DNA of 64,000 bases, taken from contig CALGAD010000161.1 of the NCBI GenBank assembly GCA_937951955.1, forward strand, positions 1 to 64,000. The letters are read 5' to 3'. The notes under the pieces were generated by a model that saw only the letters and a program-made list of their open reading frames with translations, did no database searches and was not told the origin of the DNA. Position 1 is the first letter of the stretch; each line of letters begins with the position of its first letter. The position numbers and the translations under genes are program-made. Positions 1-8,667 of the stretch are shown one piece after another. The DNA is from an uncultured Bacillaceae bacterium (GTDB lineage: Bacteria; Bacillota; Bacilli; Bacillales; Caldibacillaceae).

Positions 1-280
1 GACGGGATTCAAGCAAGATCATGAAGTTTTCGCCGTGAACACCTTTCATTTTACCTGCTTTTACGAAGAGGTTGTGGAATTGACGTTCATTTAACCCGTA
101 CATGAAACGAAGTTTTTGTTTTTCACGTAATTGGAGTCCGTATTCAGAGAGTTTTCTCCGTTGGTTAGGACCATGTTGTCCCGGTGCATAAGGACGTTTT
201 TCTAACTCTTTACCAGTACCGCTTAAGGAAATGCCTAAACGGCGGGAAATTTTCCAGCTTGGACCTGTATAACGAGCCAT
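1..280 (-). CDS. rpsD: 30S ribosomal protein S4, 3' part outside the window
   Basis: This is the N-terminal 93 residues of ribosomal protein S4, a primary 16S rRNA binding protein of the small subunit. The visible part begins MARYTGPSWKISRRLG and continues through a segment containing RPYAPGQHG and LREKQKLRFMYGL, all characteristic of Bacillus S4. The ATG lies 8 bases behind an AAAGGAGGAG ribosome binding site. The gene runs off the left edge, so the S4 RNA-binding domain is not seen. An autoregulatory leader and a strong sigma-A promoter lie upstream, so the gene is probably controlled by free S4 as in B. subtilis. Confidence 0.97.
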   Translation of the reverse strand, partial: MARYTGPSWKISRRLGISLSGTGKELEKRPYAPGQHGPNQRRKLSEYGLQLREKQKLRFMYGLNERQFHNLFVKAGKMKGVHGENFMILLESR

Positions 281-509
281 TGAATAGCTCCTCCTTTTGT
301 TTTTATTTGTAAAATAAAAACAGTTGTCTACATCCTTTACCGCCATTTTGTTGTCCTGTACCTTCGCCCTAGCAGCTGAGGGTTACACGATACAACTTAT
401 AGGAATTCAACCCATGTGTTGCAATTAAATTGCAAACGAATCATTCGCTTCCTATAAGTAACAAAATGAGCGCATAAAGATGTAAACATAGGCTGCCATA
501 TTTTACACA
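281..509 (-). ncRNA. rpsD leader, S4 autoregulatory element
   Basis: The roughly 230-nt untranslated leader of rpsD holds a perfect 10-bp inverted repeat, CTTATAGGAA (396-405) with TTCCTATAAG (449-458). A further structured part follows before the ribosome binding site. In B. subtilis the rpsD leader folds into a pseudoknotted element bound by S4, which represses its own translation. Position and structure agree with that element; the fold was judged by eye. Confidence 0.7.
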
Positions 510-515
510 AAGACT

Positions 516-544
516 ATTATATGAAATTGGCTTATATAAGTCAA
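516..544 (-). promoter_or_regulatory. sigma-A promoter of rpsD
   Basis: On the minus strand a -35 box TTGACT (539-544) and a perfect -10 box TATAAT (516-521) are separated by 17 bases. This near-consensus promoter places the start of transcription near 509, upstream of the S4 leader. Confidence 0.85.
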
Positions 545-743
545 GAATTCTTCCGGTCATTTTAAAATTGATTTAACGTAATGAGAACTACTGCAAGAGA
601 TGCATTTGTTACTTTTATGACTTGGACGGATGGAATAAGAATGATTGACGGTAAATTATTCTAGTAAAAAAGAAAATAAATGACTAGAACGAGTTTAAAA
701 ATTGCTGCCTTCACACAAAAAGATATTTTCCGAAAAAAACCTA

Positions 744-752
744 TGCTATAAT
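744..752 (+). promoter_or_regulatory. Extended -10 promoter element ahead of the 789-1379 gene
   Basis: TGCTATAAT is an extended -10 motif 37 bases before the start codon. A weak -35 (ATTTTC) lies 16 bases upstream. It probably drives the unknown membrane-anchored gene and dgcP, divergently from rpsD. Confidence 0.55.
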
Positions 753-788
753 AAAAGGGACTAAAGTACTATTAGAGCGTGATTTGTG

Positions 789-1379
789 ATGAAATTTTTC
801 CAGAAAGATTCGTTTATTAAAATAGTTTTACTCGTTATCGTAACAATTATTCTTATTTGGGCGTTTCAAACACGATATGAACGATTCAATGCTGATAATC
901 ATACGACGAAAGCGGTGGTCGTCCATCGAGCACATACAGCCGATGATACCCCCCTTGTTGTTGTTTATCGCTGGCATAAGGGGAATCACTGGCTTTTACG
1001 ATATGAAATTGATCGGAAAGATAATAACCGATTTATAGCACAATATCAAGAAAAACTCGATGGGACTGTGGAGCGTTTACAGGCAGACAAAGAAACGAGC
1101 GGAATTTGGGCCAAAATTCAGGGTGAATGGCATTATTATAATGAACAGTTACGGAAAGAAAATAGACATGAACAGTACCGAGATCAAGCTTCGGACCAAT
1201 CTTATCCTTTCACGCTGAATCGTGATCAGGAGACGGTTGAAATTACGACGGAAGATGGTGAAAGTTTTTACTTTCCCGTCGCTGAACATGAACAATTACA
1301 GGCGTTATACCCGATTACAGAAGATCAATCTTTATGGCTAGCCGTATTTGCAAAAGAGCTGAAAATCATTACGAAATAA
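789..1379 (+). CDS. Membrane-anchored protein of unknown function
   Basis: The protein has 196 residues. A single hydrophobic segment at about residues 11-27 is followed by a hydrophilic domain, so it is probably held in the membrane with the bulk outside the cell. The external part is rich in charged and aromatic residues (Tyr, Trp, Gln, Glu). I recognise no family. The ATG follows an in-frame GTG at 786, and neither has a strong ribosome binding site. It ends 49 bases before dgcP with no terminator between, so the two are probably co-transcribed and the protein may be a partner or input for DgcP. That functional link is inference only. Confidence 0.75.
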   Translation: MKFFQKDSFIKIVLLVIVTIILIWAFQTRYERFNADNHTTKAVVVHRAHTADDTPLVVVYRWHKGNHWLLRYEIDRKDNNRFIAQYQEKLDGTVERLQADKETSGIWAKIQGEWHYYNEQLRKENRHEQYRDQASDQSYPFTLNRDQETVEITTEDGESFYFPVAEHEQLQALYPITEDQSLWLAVFAKELKIITK

Positions 1380-1428
1380 ACATCATCGCTGTATCAGCTG
1401 ACTGATTAGAGCTAAAGGTGATTCATTT

Positions 1429-3276
1429 ATGCATAAAGAGAAGGAATTACTTTTCCGGTTGAAGAGCGAACTGTTTGATCAGTTCACTATTCCACAGGGG
1501 GAATTGCACATTGATGAATACTTGCAGATTTTAACGAATATTTTCCGGGATTTCCTATCTACTGAAAAGGTTCATTTCATCCTTCATAAGGAATTATTTT
1601 TAAAAAATCAGCATTTGTTCAATGTATTAACAAACGAAAAAATTTCTTATTTTGAAGATTGGCAAGCGGATTATTATTTCACTTCTACCGCCTTAACCGA
1701 TCGCCATTTTTCCGACAATTCTTTTCAAAAACAATTGCTACTGAAAAATGAACAGGACCAATTAAGAGGGGTTATTTTATTAGAAAGTTCAACGAGCAAT
1801 CCTAATCCATCATTTTCGGAACAGTTTTGGGAAAGTTGTGCGAAGATTTGTTATCAATATTTGCAAAATGCCATTCGACTATTGTCCATCGATTTTGCAA
1901 GGAAACGAATGCAAACCTTGCAGCAGGTAACGAACAATTTATACACCACAATGGATATGGATGAAATTTTTTCACAAATGTTCCGGTCTTTAACGGACAT
2001 TTATCCATATTTCTTATATCGGATATTTGTTTCCAGTGATGAGATGAAGGAGTCGGAGTTTCCTCTTTATATGCTGGATTTTACGAAAGTGGATTCGCCA
2101 GAACTGGAAGTTTTTATGACGGGTGAAAAAAAGCTCGTTTCCAACGAATCACTTGCCTATCATTTTCTGTATTTACCTTTAAAAGGGAAACAGGGCATAT
2201 ACGGTGTATTGGAAGTTGGGGCAAAAGATGCGGATATGTTTGGCAGTGAAGATGTGCAATTTATGACCCGGGTCACGTCTGTTGCCAGCCGTGCGATAGA
2301 AAACGCCCACCTTTATTATCAATCGAAACGATTGGTAAACAATTTACGCATTGTGACAAAAGTATCCCGACACTTGAATGCAAAATTACGTCTTTCTGAA
2401 GTGGGGGCGTATTTTATTGAAGAATTGAAGCGTTCATTAAACGCTGGGGGAGTTGCGATCGTACTTAATCACGATGAAAATTTAAAAGTGTTTGAAACGA
2501 GTAGCCCCTTCTTTTTTACGATTAACGGCAAAGGCTTTTTAAAGTATTTAGCCACTCTTTATCAAAAGGGAAAAGATTCAATTTTTGTCGGTGACATTCA
2601 AAGAGATTCCGCCAAAAGCTACGGAGTACGTTCCGTAATGTCTGAACCGCTCAAACAGAACGGAAAAATCTTCGGGTTTATCGTGGTCGTTGATGAGAGG
2701 CCTTATCATTTTTCTTTTGAGACTTTCAAACTGTTTCAGAGCTTGAGTCACCATGCTGCACTTGCATTAGCAAATGCCAGGTTGCGGGATGAATTAGAAA
2801 AACTCGTCATCACCGATTATTTGACAAAATTATTTACGAGAAGTTATTTAGATGGGAAAATGCAGGAGTCCCTGGAAAACGATGAACAGGGTGCTTTCGT
2901 ATTAATCGATATTGATAATTTTAAACGGATTAATGACCTGTACGGTCATCAAGTCGGCGATGAAGTACTGCAGCAAATTGCTGATATTATAAGAAGACAT
3001 TTGCATGTGAATGATATCGCCGCTCGCTGGGGTGGAGAAGAAATTGCCGTTTATTTGCCTAATCGAACTTTAGAGGATGGTCTAGAATTAGCCAATCAAT
3101 TAATCGAAGAAATCCAAAAAGAGACGGAACCTGAAGTGACTATATCTTGCGGTGTTTCCTGCTGGAATCAGAACCGTAAGGATAATCCGCGTTCTCTGTT
3201 TGTCCGGGCGGATCAGGCGTTATATAAAGCAAAAGAGCAGGGGAAAAACAAGGTCGTTGCTGAAACGAGGCACTAG
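1429..3276 (+). CDS. dgcP: GAF-GAF-GGDEF diguanylate cyclase, DgcP (YtrP) type
   Basis: The 615-residue protein has no membrane segment. It contains an N-terminal region, two GAF-like sensor modules (about 165-300 and 320-460) and a C-terminal GGDEF domain (about 460-610). The metal-binding segment DIDNFKRINDLYGHQVGD and a GGEEI active-site motif (535-539) are present, so it should make cyclic di-GMP from GTP. The position matches B. subtilis ytrP, which encodes the cyclase DgcP. The inhibitory I-site RxxD before GGEEI reads HVND, so product feedback is probably lost. The ATG lies 9 bases after AAAGGTGAT. A bidirectional terminator follows. Confidence 0.88.
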   Translation: MHKEKELLFRLKSELFDQFTIPQGELHIDEYLQILTNIFRDFLSTEKVHFILHKELFLKNQHLFNVLTNEKISYFEDWQADYYFTSTALTDRHFSDNSFQKQLLLKNEQDQLRGVILLESSTSNPNPSFSEQFWESCAKICYQYLQNAIRLLSIDFARKRMQTLQQVTNNLYTTMDMDEIFSQMFRSLTDIYPYFLYRIFVSSDEMKESEFPLYMLDFTKVDSPELEVFMTGEKKLVSNESLAYHFLYLPLKGKQGIYGVLEVGAKDADMFGSEDVQFMTRVTSVASRAIENAHLYYQSKRLVNNLRIVTKVSRHLNAKLRLSEVGAYFIEELKRSLNAGGVAIVLNHDENLKVFETSSPFFFTINGKGFLKYLATLYQKGKDSIFVGDIQRDSAKSYGVRSVMSEPLKQNGKIFGFIVVVDERPYHFSFETFKLFQSLSHHAALALANARLRDELEKLVITDYLTKLFTRSYLDGKMQESLENDEQGAFVLIDIDNFKRINDLYGHQVGDEVLQQIADIIRRHLHVNDIAARWGGEEIAVYLPNRTLEDGLELANQLIEEIQKETEPEVTISCGVSCWNQNRKDNPRSLFVRADQALYKAKEQGKNKVVAETRH

Positions 3277-3337
3277 GAATATAACAAATTTTTCCAAAGT
3301 GCCGATATTAAAGATAAGACCATCCTTTCAGCTAAGA

Positions 3338-3373
3338 AAAAAGAGCACTCACGAAAATAGGAGTGCTCTTTCC
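3338..3373. terminator. Bidirectional terminator between dgcP and msrC
   Basis: The hairpin AAGAGCACTC/GAGTGCTCTT has an A-run before it and a T-run after it, so it can serve both convergent genes. Confidence 0.85.
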
Positions 3374-3401
3374 TTAAAAATATTACGTATATGTAAACCA
3401 A

Positions 3402-3893
3402 TTATGCATCCCAGGTAATGGATTGGACGAGAACTGCAGCGAATTCTTCTAACTTCTTGGCATCGATTTCATCAAAACGGGATTTAATTGGGCTGTCAAT
3501 GTCTAACACACCGAGAACTTTGCCATCTTTGATGAGTGGGATGACAATTTCCGATTCACTAGCCGGATCGCACGTAATATGCCCAGGGAATTGATGGACA
3601 TCAGGTACGACAATCGTTTCTTTTTTAGCAACGGCTGTCCCACAAACACCTTTACCCACAGGGATACGGACACATGCCGGCAACCCCTGGAAAGGCCCGA
3701 GAACAAGTTCATCGCCTTCTAAAAGATAAAATCCGACCCAATTGATTCTGTCAAGAAACTGGTTTAACAGGGCAGATGCATTGCTTAAATTCGCGATCGG
3801 ATGGGTCTCGTCCTCCAAAAGGGCACGCAATTGTTTAATGACTAAATTATACTTTTCTTCTTTTGTTCCTGTTAGATTTTCAATCGAACTCAT
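3402..3893 (-). CDS. msrC: Free methionine-(R)-sulfoxide reductase, GAF type (YtsP)
   Basis: The 163-residue single-GAF protein should reduce free methionine-R-sulfoxide with thioredoxin as electron donor. It retains the family cysteines in the segments LPACVRIPVGKGVCGTAV and HITCDPASESEIV, together with NWVGFYLL and VLGVLDIDSP that mark this family. The first ATG directly abuts the ribosome binding site GGGAGGG, so the second ATG (MSSIEN), 6 bases downstream, is the better start. It lies convergent to dgcP and divergent from ezrA, as ytsP does in B. subtilis. Confidence 0.92.
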   Translation of the reverse strand: MSSIENLTGTKEEKYNLVIKQLRALLEDETHPIANLSNASALLNQFLDRINWVGFYLLEGDELVLGPFQGLPACVRIPVGKGVCGTAVAKKETIVVPDVHQFPGHITCDPASESEIVIPLIKDGKVLGVLDIDSPIKSRFDEIDAKKLEEFAAVLVQSITWDA

Positions 3894-4084
3894 GATCATC
3901 CCTCCCGAATATATAAGTCATATTTTAGCAAAATTATGAAACGGTGTCAGCTATCGATAAAAATTCAAGCAGGAATTTGAAAAATAACCTCAAAAATTGT
4001 CGTACTCATGGTATCATATAAGCAATGAAAAGAATTTTTACATTGACATAGATGAAGTTGGCGTACAGGAACAGGGGGCACATT

Positions 4085-5788
4085 ATGGTATACATAATTG
4101 GAACGATATTACTCATCATTCTTTTAGTAATTGGTAGTTATTTGATCAAAAGAAAATATTTTTCCATTGTGGACTATTGGGAAGAGAAAAAAATCGAACT
4201 AATGAACCGCCCTGTACTGGATGAGGTTGGAAAAATTAAACAGTTAAAAATGATGGGCGAAGTGGAAGAATATTTCGAGCGGTGGCGTGAGGAATGGGAT
4301 GCCATCGTCACCGAACGCTTACCGAGTGTCGAAGAATGGCTTTATGATGCGGAAGAGTACATCGACCATTTCCGTTTTAAGAAAGCTAAGGAAGTTTTTG
4401 CGAAAATTGAACAGATGATCGCGGAATCGGAAAGAGATATTGATGAAATGGTTGCCCAGATTAACCATTTAATTGAGAGTGAAGAAAAAAATCGGGAAGA
4501 CTTTGAAGAGTCGCAGGAAATGTTTAAAAAATTACGCAAGGATTTACTCGCTCACAGCTATGCGTTCGGTCCAGCGGAAAAAAAGCTGGAAAATCGCCTG
4601 ATTGAAGCGGAGCAACAATTTATCGCCTTTGAACAGGAAACAGACAATGGCAACTATTTAACCGCTCGCGAAATTATTCTGGCGGTGAAAAAGGAATTGG
4701 AAGATATCGGGAACAAGATGGAATCCATTCCTTTACTGCTGAATGAATGCCAACAAAAAATCCCGGCACAAATTAAAGAAATCCGCCTCGGCATCGATGA
4801 AATGGTTACAGAAAAATATTATCTCGCTCATCTGGAGCTGGATGCGAAATTAGACCGTATCGAAAACCATTTAGAAGCATACCTGGATTTTATCAAAAAT
4901 TTACAGGTGGAAGAAGTTGAAGAAGGGGTTCAAGAAATTCAGGAAGAAATTGATCAGATCTATTCCATGCTTGAAGAGGAAGTGTTTGCACGGCAATATG
5001 TGAGAGAAAATAAAGAGCTACTCATGGATTCCATTGAAAAAATCCTGGTAACAAATACGGAACTAAATGATGAAATTGAAGAGATCAAGTTAAGTTACCA
5101 TTTAAACGATTCCGATGTAAAAACAATTCGCTCCATTACGGAGCGTACCGAGGAAATGAAAAAATCCCTTGCCCTGCTTCTAAAAGATGGAGAAGCCTCC
5201 GCAGTCGCATTTTCGGCCATTCAAGAAAAAATGAAGGAAATTATCGATACGGTTGCTGAAATTGAAAAAGAACAACAAGAATTTAAAGAAATGCTGCAGA
5301 CCTTGCGAAAAGACGAAATGGAAGCGCGAGAAAAAATTCAACAATTGAAGCAAAAATTACAAAATACCGCACGGACGCTCGCGCGCAGCAATGTCCCCGG
5401 TGTACCAGCGGATATCGAAACACGCTTTCTCCATTGTCAAGAAACCCTGCAAAATGTATTTCGTTCCCTGGAACAGAAACCGCTCGTGATCCCGGCTGTT
5501 CAGGAAGCGTTACAGCAAGCGGATGAAGCGATTAGTGAATATAGTGAGAAAGTGCACTGGATGATTGACAACGTTTATTTAATTGAAAAGATCATTCAAT
5601 ACGGAAATCGCTATCGTGCTTCCGATCAAAATCTGCATGAAAAATTATTAAAAGCGGAAGAAGCTTTTTACCGCTACGATTATGAACAGGCGTTAGAAGA
5701 AGCAGCTACAGCGGTTGAAGAAGTTGAACCAGGTGCGTTGAAAAAAATAGAACAGTGGCTTCAAGAAGAAGAATCACTACAAAACTAA
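4085..5788 (+). CDS. ezrA: Septation ring formation regulator EzrA
   Basis: EzrA is a membrane-anchored negative regulator of FtsZ ring formation that also helps shuttle PBP1 to the septum. The 567-residue protein (562 in B. subtilis) has one N-terminal membrane segment at residues 2-20, then a long helical, Glu/Lys-rich cytoplasmic part expected to form spectrin-like repeats. I chose the ATG 6 bases after GGGGG; an in-frame ATG 33 bases upstream would place charged residues before the membrane segment and is less likely. The gene stands alone, closed by a terminator. Confidence 0.93.
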   Translation: MVYIIGTILLIILLVIGSYLIKRKYFSIVDYWEEKKIELMNRPVLDEVGKIKQLKMMGEVEEYFERWREEWDAIVTERLPSVEEWLYDAEEYIDHFRFKKAKEVFAKIEQMIAESERDIDEMVAQINHLIESEEKNREDFEESQEMFKKLRKDLLAHSYAFGPAEKKLENRLIEAEQQFIAFEQETDNGNYLTAREIILAVKKELEDIGNKMESIPLLLNECQQKIPAQIKEIRLGIDEMVTEKYYLAHLELDAKLDRIENHLEAYLDFIKNLQVEEVEEGVQEIQEEIDQIYSMLEEEVFARQYVRENKELLMDSIEKILVTNTELNDEIEEIKLSYHLNDSDVKTIRSITERTEEMKKSLALLLKDGEASAVAFSAIQEKMKEIIDTVAEIEKEQQEFKEMLQTLRKDEMEAREKIQQLKQKLQNTARTLARSNVPGVPADIETRFLHCQETLQNVFRSLEQKPLVIPAVQEALQQADEAISEYSEKVHWMIDNVYLIEKIIQYGNRYRASDQNLHEKLLKAEEAFYRYDYEQALEEAATAVEEVEPGALKKIEQWLQEEESLQN

Positions 5789-5817
5789 AGTTTCGCTTGT
5801 GGAAACGAAAATTTTGT

Positions 5818-5849
5818 AAAAAAGGAAACCGCCCGGTTTTCCTTTTTTT
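5818..5849 (+). terminator. Terminator of ezrA
   Basis: An AAAGGAAACC/GGTTTTCCTT hairpin is followed directly by a run of T. Confidence 0.8.
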
Positions 5850-5850
5850 A

Positions 5851-5879
5851 TTGAGATGAATGCTGTAAAACGATATAAT
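5851..5879 (+). promoter_or_regulatory. Sigma-A promoter of nifZ-thiI
   Basis: TTGAGA (5851-5856), a 17-base spacer and a perfect TATAAT (5874-5879) lie just after the ezrA terminator and about 80 bases before the nifZ start. Confidence 0.8.
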
Positions 5880-5961
5880 TATCGGATGGATATTCGCATA
5901 AATAACGGACCATAATGAGCATAAATCCGTCGAAATGGAAGGGTGAAAGGAGAGAATTATA

Positions 5962-7107
5962 TTGATATACTTGGATAATAGTGCCACGACAAGACCGCTT
6001 GAAGAGGTTGTCGATTCTTTTGCCAAAGCGAGTCGTCTGTACTTCGGTAATCCGTCATCGATTCATAAAGCGGGATTGCAGGCCAATCAATTATTGGAGC
6101 GAGCGCGAGAACAAATCGCTTCCATCCTGGGAGTATTGCCGGCCGAAATTGTCTTTACTTCCGGTGGAACTGAAGGAAATAATACGGCGATTAAAGGCAT
6201 TGCGTACACATATCGTTCACGGGGAAAACATATTATTACGACTTCGATTGAACACCCTTCCGTAACGAATGTTTGCGAGCAATTAAAAAAGGACGGTTTT
6301 GAAATTACGTATTTGCCGGTCAACTCCAGTGGTCGCGTCCGGGTTGAAGATGTGAAAAATGCATTGCGGGACGATACGATTCTCGTTTCGGTCATGCATG
6401 TGAATAATGAAGTAGGTACAATCCAACCGATTGAAGAAATTGGTCAACTGTTAAAAAATTATCCGAAAGTCTTTTTCCATGTGGATAATGTCCAGGGAGT
6501 TGGCAAGGTTGCCCTGGATTATCATCGGTCACATATCGATTTAGCGACGATTTCCGCACATAAATTTCACGGGTTGAAAGGTACCGGTGCTCTCTTTATT
6601 CGCCAGGGGATTCGGTTCGATCCTTTACTTAGCGGGGGCGGTCAGGAAGAGAACATTCGCAGTGGAACGGAAAATACACCGGGGATTGTGGCCATGGCCA
6701 AAGCCCTGCGGTTGACCACGGAAAATTTTGCGGAAAAAGTCAACCATATGAAAGCCATACAGCAGTACTTTTTCACTGAATTGAGTATGATTCCCGGGGT
6801 TAAATTGAACACTCCTCAAAAAAATTGCGCACCCCATATCGTTAATTTTTCGCTTCCAGGATTTAAAACGGAAGTGTTCATCTCGGCTTTATCGGAACGC
6901 GGGGTGTACGTGTCGACAACGAGTGCGTGTTCAGTACAGCGTAATGAACCGAGTAAAACACTCCTTGCCATGGGATGTGGTGACGATATTGCCTCCACTT
7001 CTGTGCGTATCAGTCTTTCTTTTGAAAATACTATGGATGAAGCGAAAGAAGCCATGAAAGCAATTAAGGAATGTATCAATGAATTAAAATCAGTAATGAG
7101 GGGATAG
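5962..7107 (+). CDS. nifZ: Cysteine desulfurase, NifZ type, partner of ThiI
   Basis: This is a 381-residue PLP-dependent cysteine desulfurase that should pass persulfide sulfur to ThiI for 4-thiouridine formation in tRNA. The PLP lysine is K201 in SAHKFHGLKG. The catalytic cysteine is C323 in the loop TTSACSVQ. Other family marks are FGNPSSIH near residue 30 and SGGTEGNN near 68. The start is TTG, 8 bases after AAAGGAGAG. The gene ends 2 bases before the thiI ATG, and the same pairing occurs in B. subtilis, which argues for this role rather than general Fe-S assembly. Confidence 0.93.
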   Translation: MIYLDNSATTRPLEEVVDSFAKASRLYFGNPSSIHKAGLQANQLLERAREQIASILGVLPAEIVFTSGGTEGNNTAIKGIAYTYRSRGKHIITTSIEHPSVTNVCEQLKKDGFEITYLPVNSSGRVRVEDVKNALRDDTILVSVMHVNNEVGTIQPIEEIGQLLKNYPKVFFHVDNVQGVGKVALDYHRSHIDLATISAHKFHGLKGTGALFIRQGIRFDPLLSGGGQEENIRSGTENTPGIVAMAKALRLTTENFAEKVNHMKAIQQYFFTELSMIPGVKLNTPQKNCAPHIVNFSLPGFKTEVFISALSERGVYVSTTSACSVQRNEPSKTLLAMGCGDDIASTSVRISLSFENTMDEAKEAMKAIKECINELKSVMRG

Positions 7108-7109
7108 AC

Positions 7110-8318
7110 ATGATATATGATCAAATTTTAGTCCGCTACGGTGAAATCTCAACGAAAGGAAAAAACCGCGGGCAATTTATTGACCGTTTGCGAGCTAATA
7201 CGGCTTATGTATTGAAGGATTTTAAAAACATTAAAATACGAGCACACCGGGACCGGATGTATATCGAGTTAAATGGTGAAAACTGGGAAAAAGTAGCCGA
7301 ACCATTAAAAAAAGTATTCGGTATTCAATCGTTCAGTCCTGTAATGAAAGTGGAAAAAGATATTGAAAACATTAAAGAAGGTTCCCTTGCTCTTTTTCAA
7401 AAATTAGGAGTAGCCGGGAAAACTTTTAAAGTTGCAACCCGTCGTTCCGATAAAACGTTTGAATATACATCAAACGAAATGAATCAAATGTTAGGATCGC
7501 ATTTATTACAACATATTCCTGATCTGCGCGTGGATGTGCATCAACCGGATTACGAATTGCAAGTAGAAGTGCGTCACGATGCGGTATATTTAACGTGCGA
7601 AGTGATTGATGGCGCTCACGGATTACCGGTAGGTTCTAGCGGAAAGGCGATGTTGATGCTATCTGGAGGGATTGACAGTCCGGTGGCCGGGTATCTGGCC
7701 ATGAAGCGGGGACTTCTCCTGGAAGCCGTTCATTTTGCCAGTCCACCATTTACGAGTGAACATGCGAAACAGAAGGTGATCGATTTAGGTAAAGTTCTCG
7801 CGGAAGTCAGCGGGAAATTTACAATTCATATCGTACCGTTTACTGAAATTCAGCAATTGATTCAGGAAAAAATACCGCAAAGCTATACGATGACCACAAC
7901 AAGGCGCATTATGTTGCGCATTACTGATAAGATCCGGGAACAGCGCAACGGTCTGGCGATTGTAACCGGAGAAAGTTTAGGGCAGGTTGCCAGTCAGACA
8001 ATTGAAAGCATGTATACGATCAATGAAGTGACGAACACACCGGTCTTGCGGCCATTAGTGACGATGGATAAAAACGATATTATTGCCATTGCCGAAAAAA
8101 TCGGTACATTGGCGATATCAAACCGTCCCTACGAAGATTGTTGTACAATTTTCACACCGCAGCAGCCGGCAACAAAACCACGCCGCGATAAGGTGAACCA
8201 GTATGAAGCAGGCATCGATTTTGATTCGCTCATTGATAAAGCTGTTGCAGGCGTGGAAACGATTAAGCTTGAAGCTGGCAAAGACTACGACGAATCTGAA
8301 CTGGCCGATCTTTTATAG
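7110..8318 (+). CDS. thiI: tRNA 4-thiouridine synthase ThiI
   Basis: ThiI adenylates U8 of tRNA and replaces its oxygen with sulfur to give 4-thiouridine, a near-UV sensor. The 402-residue protein has an N-terminal ferredoxin-like region, a THUMP domain (about 60-165) and a PP-loop ATP pyrophosphatase domain with SGGIDS at 185-190. As in B. subtilis (401 residues), it lacks the C-terminal rhodanese domain of the E. coli enzyme. It starts 2 bases after nifZ and is presumably translated from the same message. Confidence 0.95.
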   Translation: MIYDQILVRYGEISTKGKNRGQFIDRLRANTAYVLKDFKNIKIRAHRDRMYIELNGENWEKVAEPLKKVFGIQSFSPVMKVEKDIENIKEGSLALFQKLGVAGKTFKVATRRSDKTFEYTSNEMNQMLGSHLLQHIPDLRVDVHQPDYELQVEVRHDAVYLTCEVIDGAHGLPVGSSGKAMLMLSGGIDSPVAGYLAMKRGLLLEAVHFASPPFTSEHAKQKVIDLGKVLAEVSGKFTIHIVPFTEIQQLIQEKIPQSYTMTTTRRIMLRITDKIREQRNGLAIVTGESLGQVASQTIESMYTINEVTNTPVLRPLVTMDKNDIIAIAEKIGTLAISNRPYEDCCTIFTPQQPATKPRRDKVNQYEAGIDFDSLIDKAVAGVETIKLEAGKDYDESELADLL

Positions 8319-8362
8319 AGAAAGAGGCATGCGTTTACTGTTAACAATTACCTGTTTCTCTA

Positions 8363-8393
8363 TGAATGAATTCCTTGTGTTCTACACAATCTA
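8363..8393 (+). promoter_or_regulatory. Candidate sigma-G forespore promoter of sspA
   Basis: TGAATG (8363-8368), an 18-base spacer and CAATCTA (8387-8393) each differ by one base from the remembered sigma-G consensus (TGAATA and CATnnTA). The spacing and the product, an alpha/beta-type SASP, fit forespore expression. Transcription would begin near 8400. Confidence 0.5.
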
Positions 8394-8405
8394 ATGAACA
8401 CAAGG
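8373..8405 (+). promoter_or_regulatory. Hairpin overlapping the sspA ribosome binding site
   Basis: A perfect 10-bp inverted repeat, CCTTGTGTTC (8373-8382) and GAACACAAGG (8396-8405), has a 13-base loop. Its 3' arm includes the first bases of the sspA ribosome binding site AAGGAGGTG. In a message reading through from thiI this would hide the site. A transcript begun at the candidate sigma-G promoter would lack the 5' arm. Confidence 0.6.
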
Positions 8406-8417
8406 AGGTGAAAACCT

Positions 8418-8624
8418 ATGGCCAACAACAATAATAGTAACCAACTTCTTGTGCCAGGTGCAGAACAAGCCCTTGAGCAAATGAAATATGAAATTGCACA
8501 AGAATTTGGTGTCAATTTAGGTGCTGAAACAACCTCCCGTGCAAATGGTTCTGTTGGAGGAGAAATTACAAAGCGTCTTGTGCAGATGGCTCAGCAACAA
8601 TTGAGCGGAAGATTTACTCAATAA
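8418..8624 (+). CDS. sspA: Alpha/beta-type small acid-soluble spore protein
   Basis: The 68-residue protein binds and protects DNA in the dormant spore and is degraded by the GPR protease at germination. It has the family segments KYEIAQEFGVNLG (containing the GPR cleavage region) and GGEITKRLV. A strong ribosome binding site, AAGGAGGTG, lies 7 bases before the ATG. It follows thiI as in B. subtilis. A candidate sigma-G promoter precedes it and a GC-rich terminator closes it. Confidence 0.96.
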   Translation: MANNNNSNQLLVPGAEQALEQMKYEIAQEFGVNLGAETTSRANGSVGGEITKRLVQMAQQQLSGRFTQ

Positions 8625-8643
8625 TCAATATAAATCTAGCTTC

Positions 8644-8667
8644 GGGCGGGGTTCATCCCCGCCCTTT
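8644..8667 (+). terminator. Terminator of sspA
   Basis: GGGCGGGG/CCCCGCCC with a 5-base loop is followed by TTT. The stem is very stable although the T-run is short. Confidence 0.85.
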
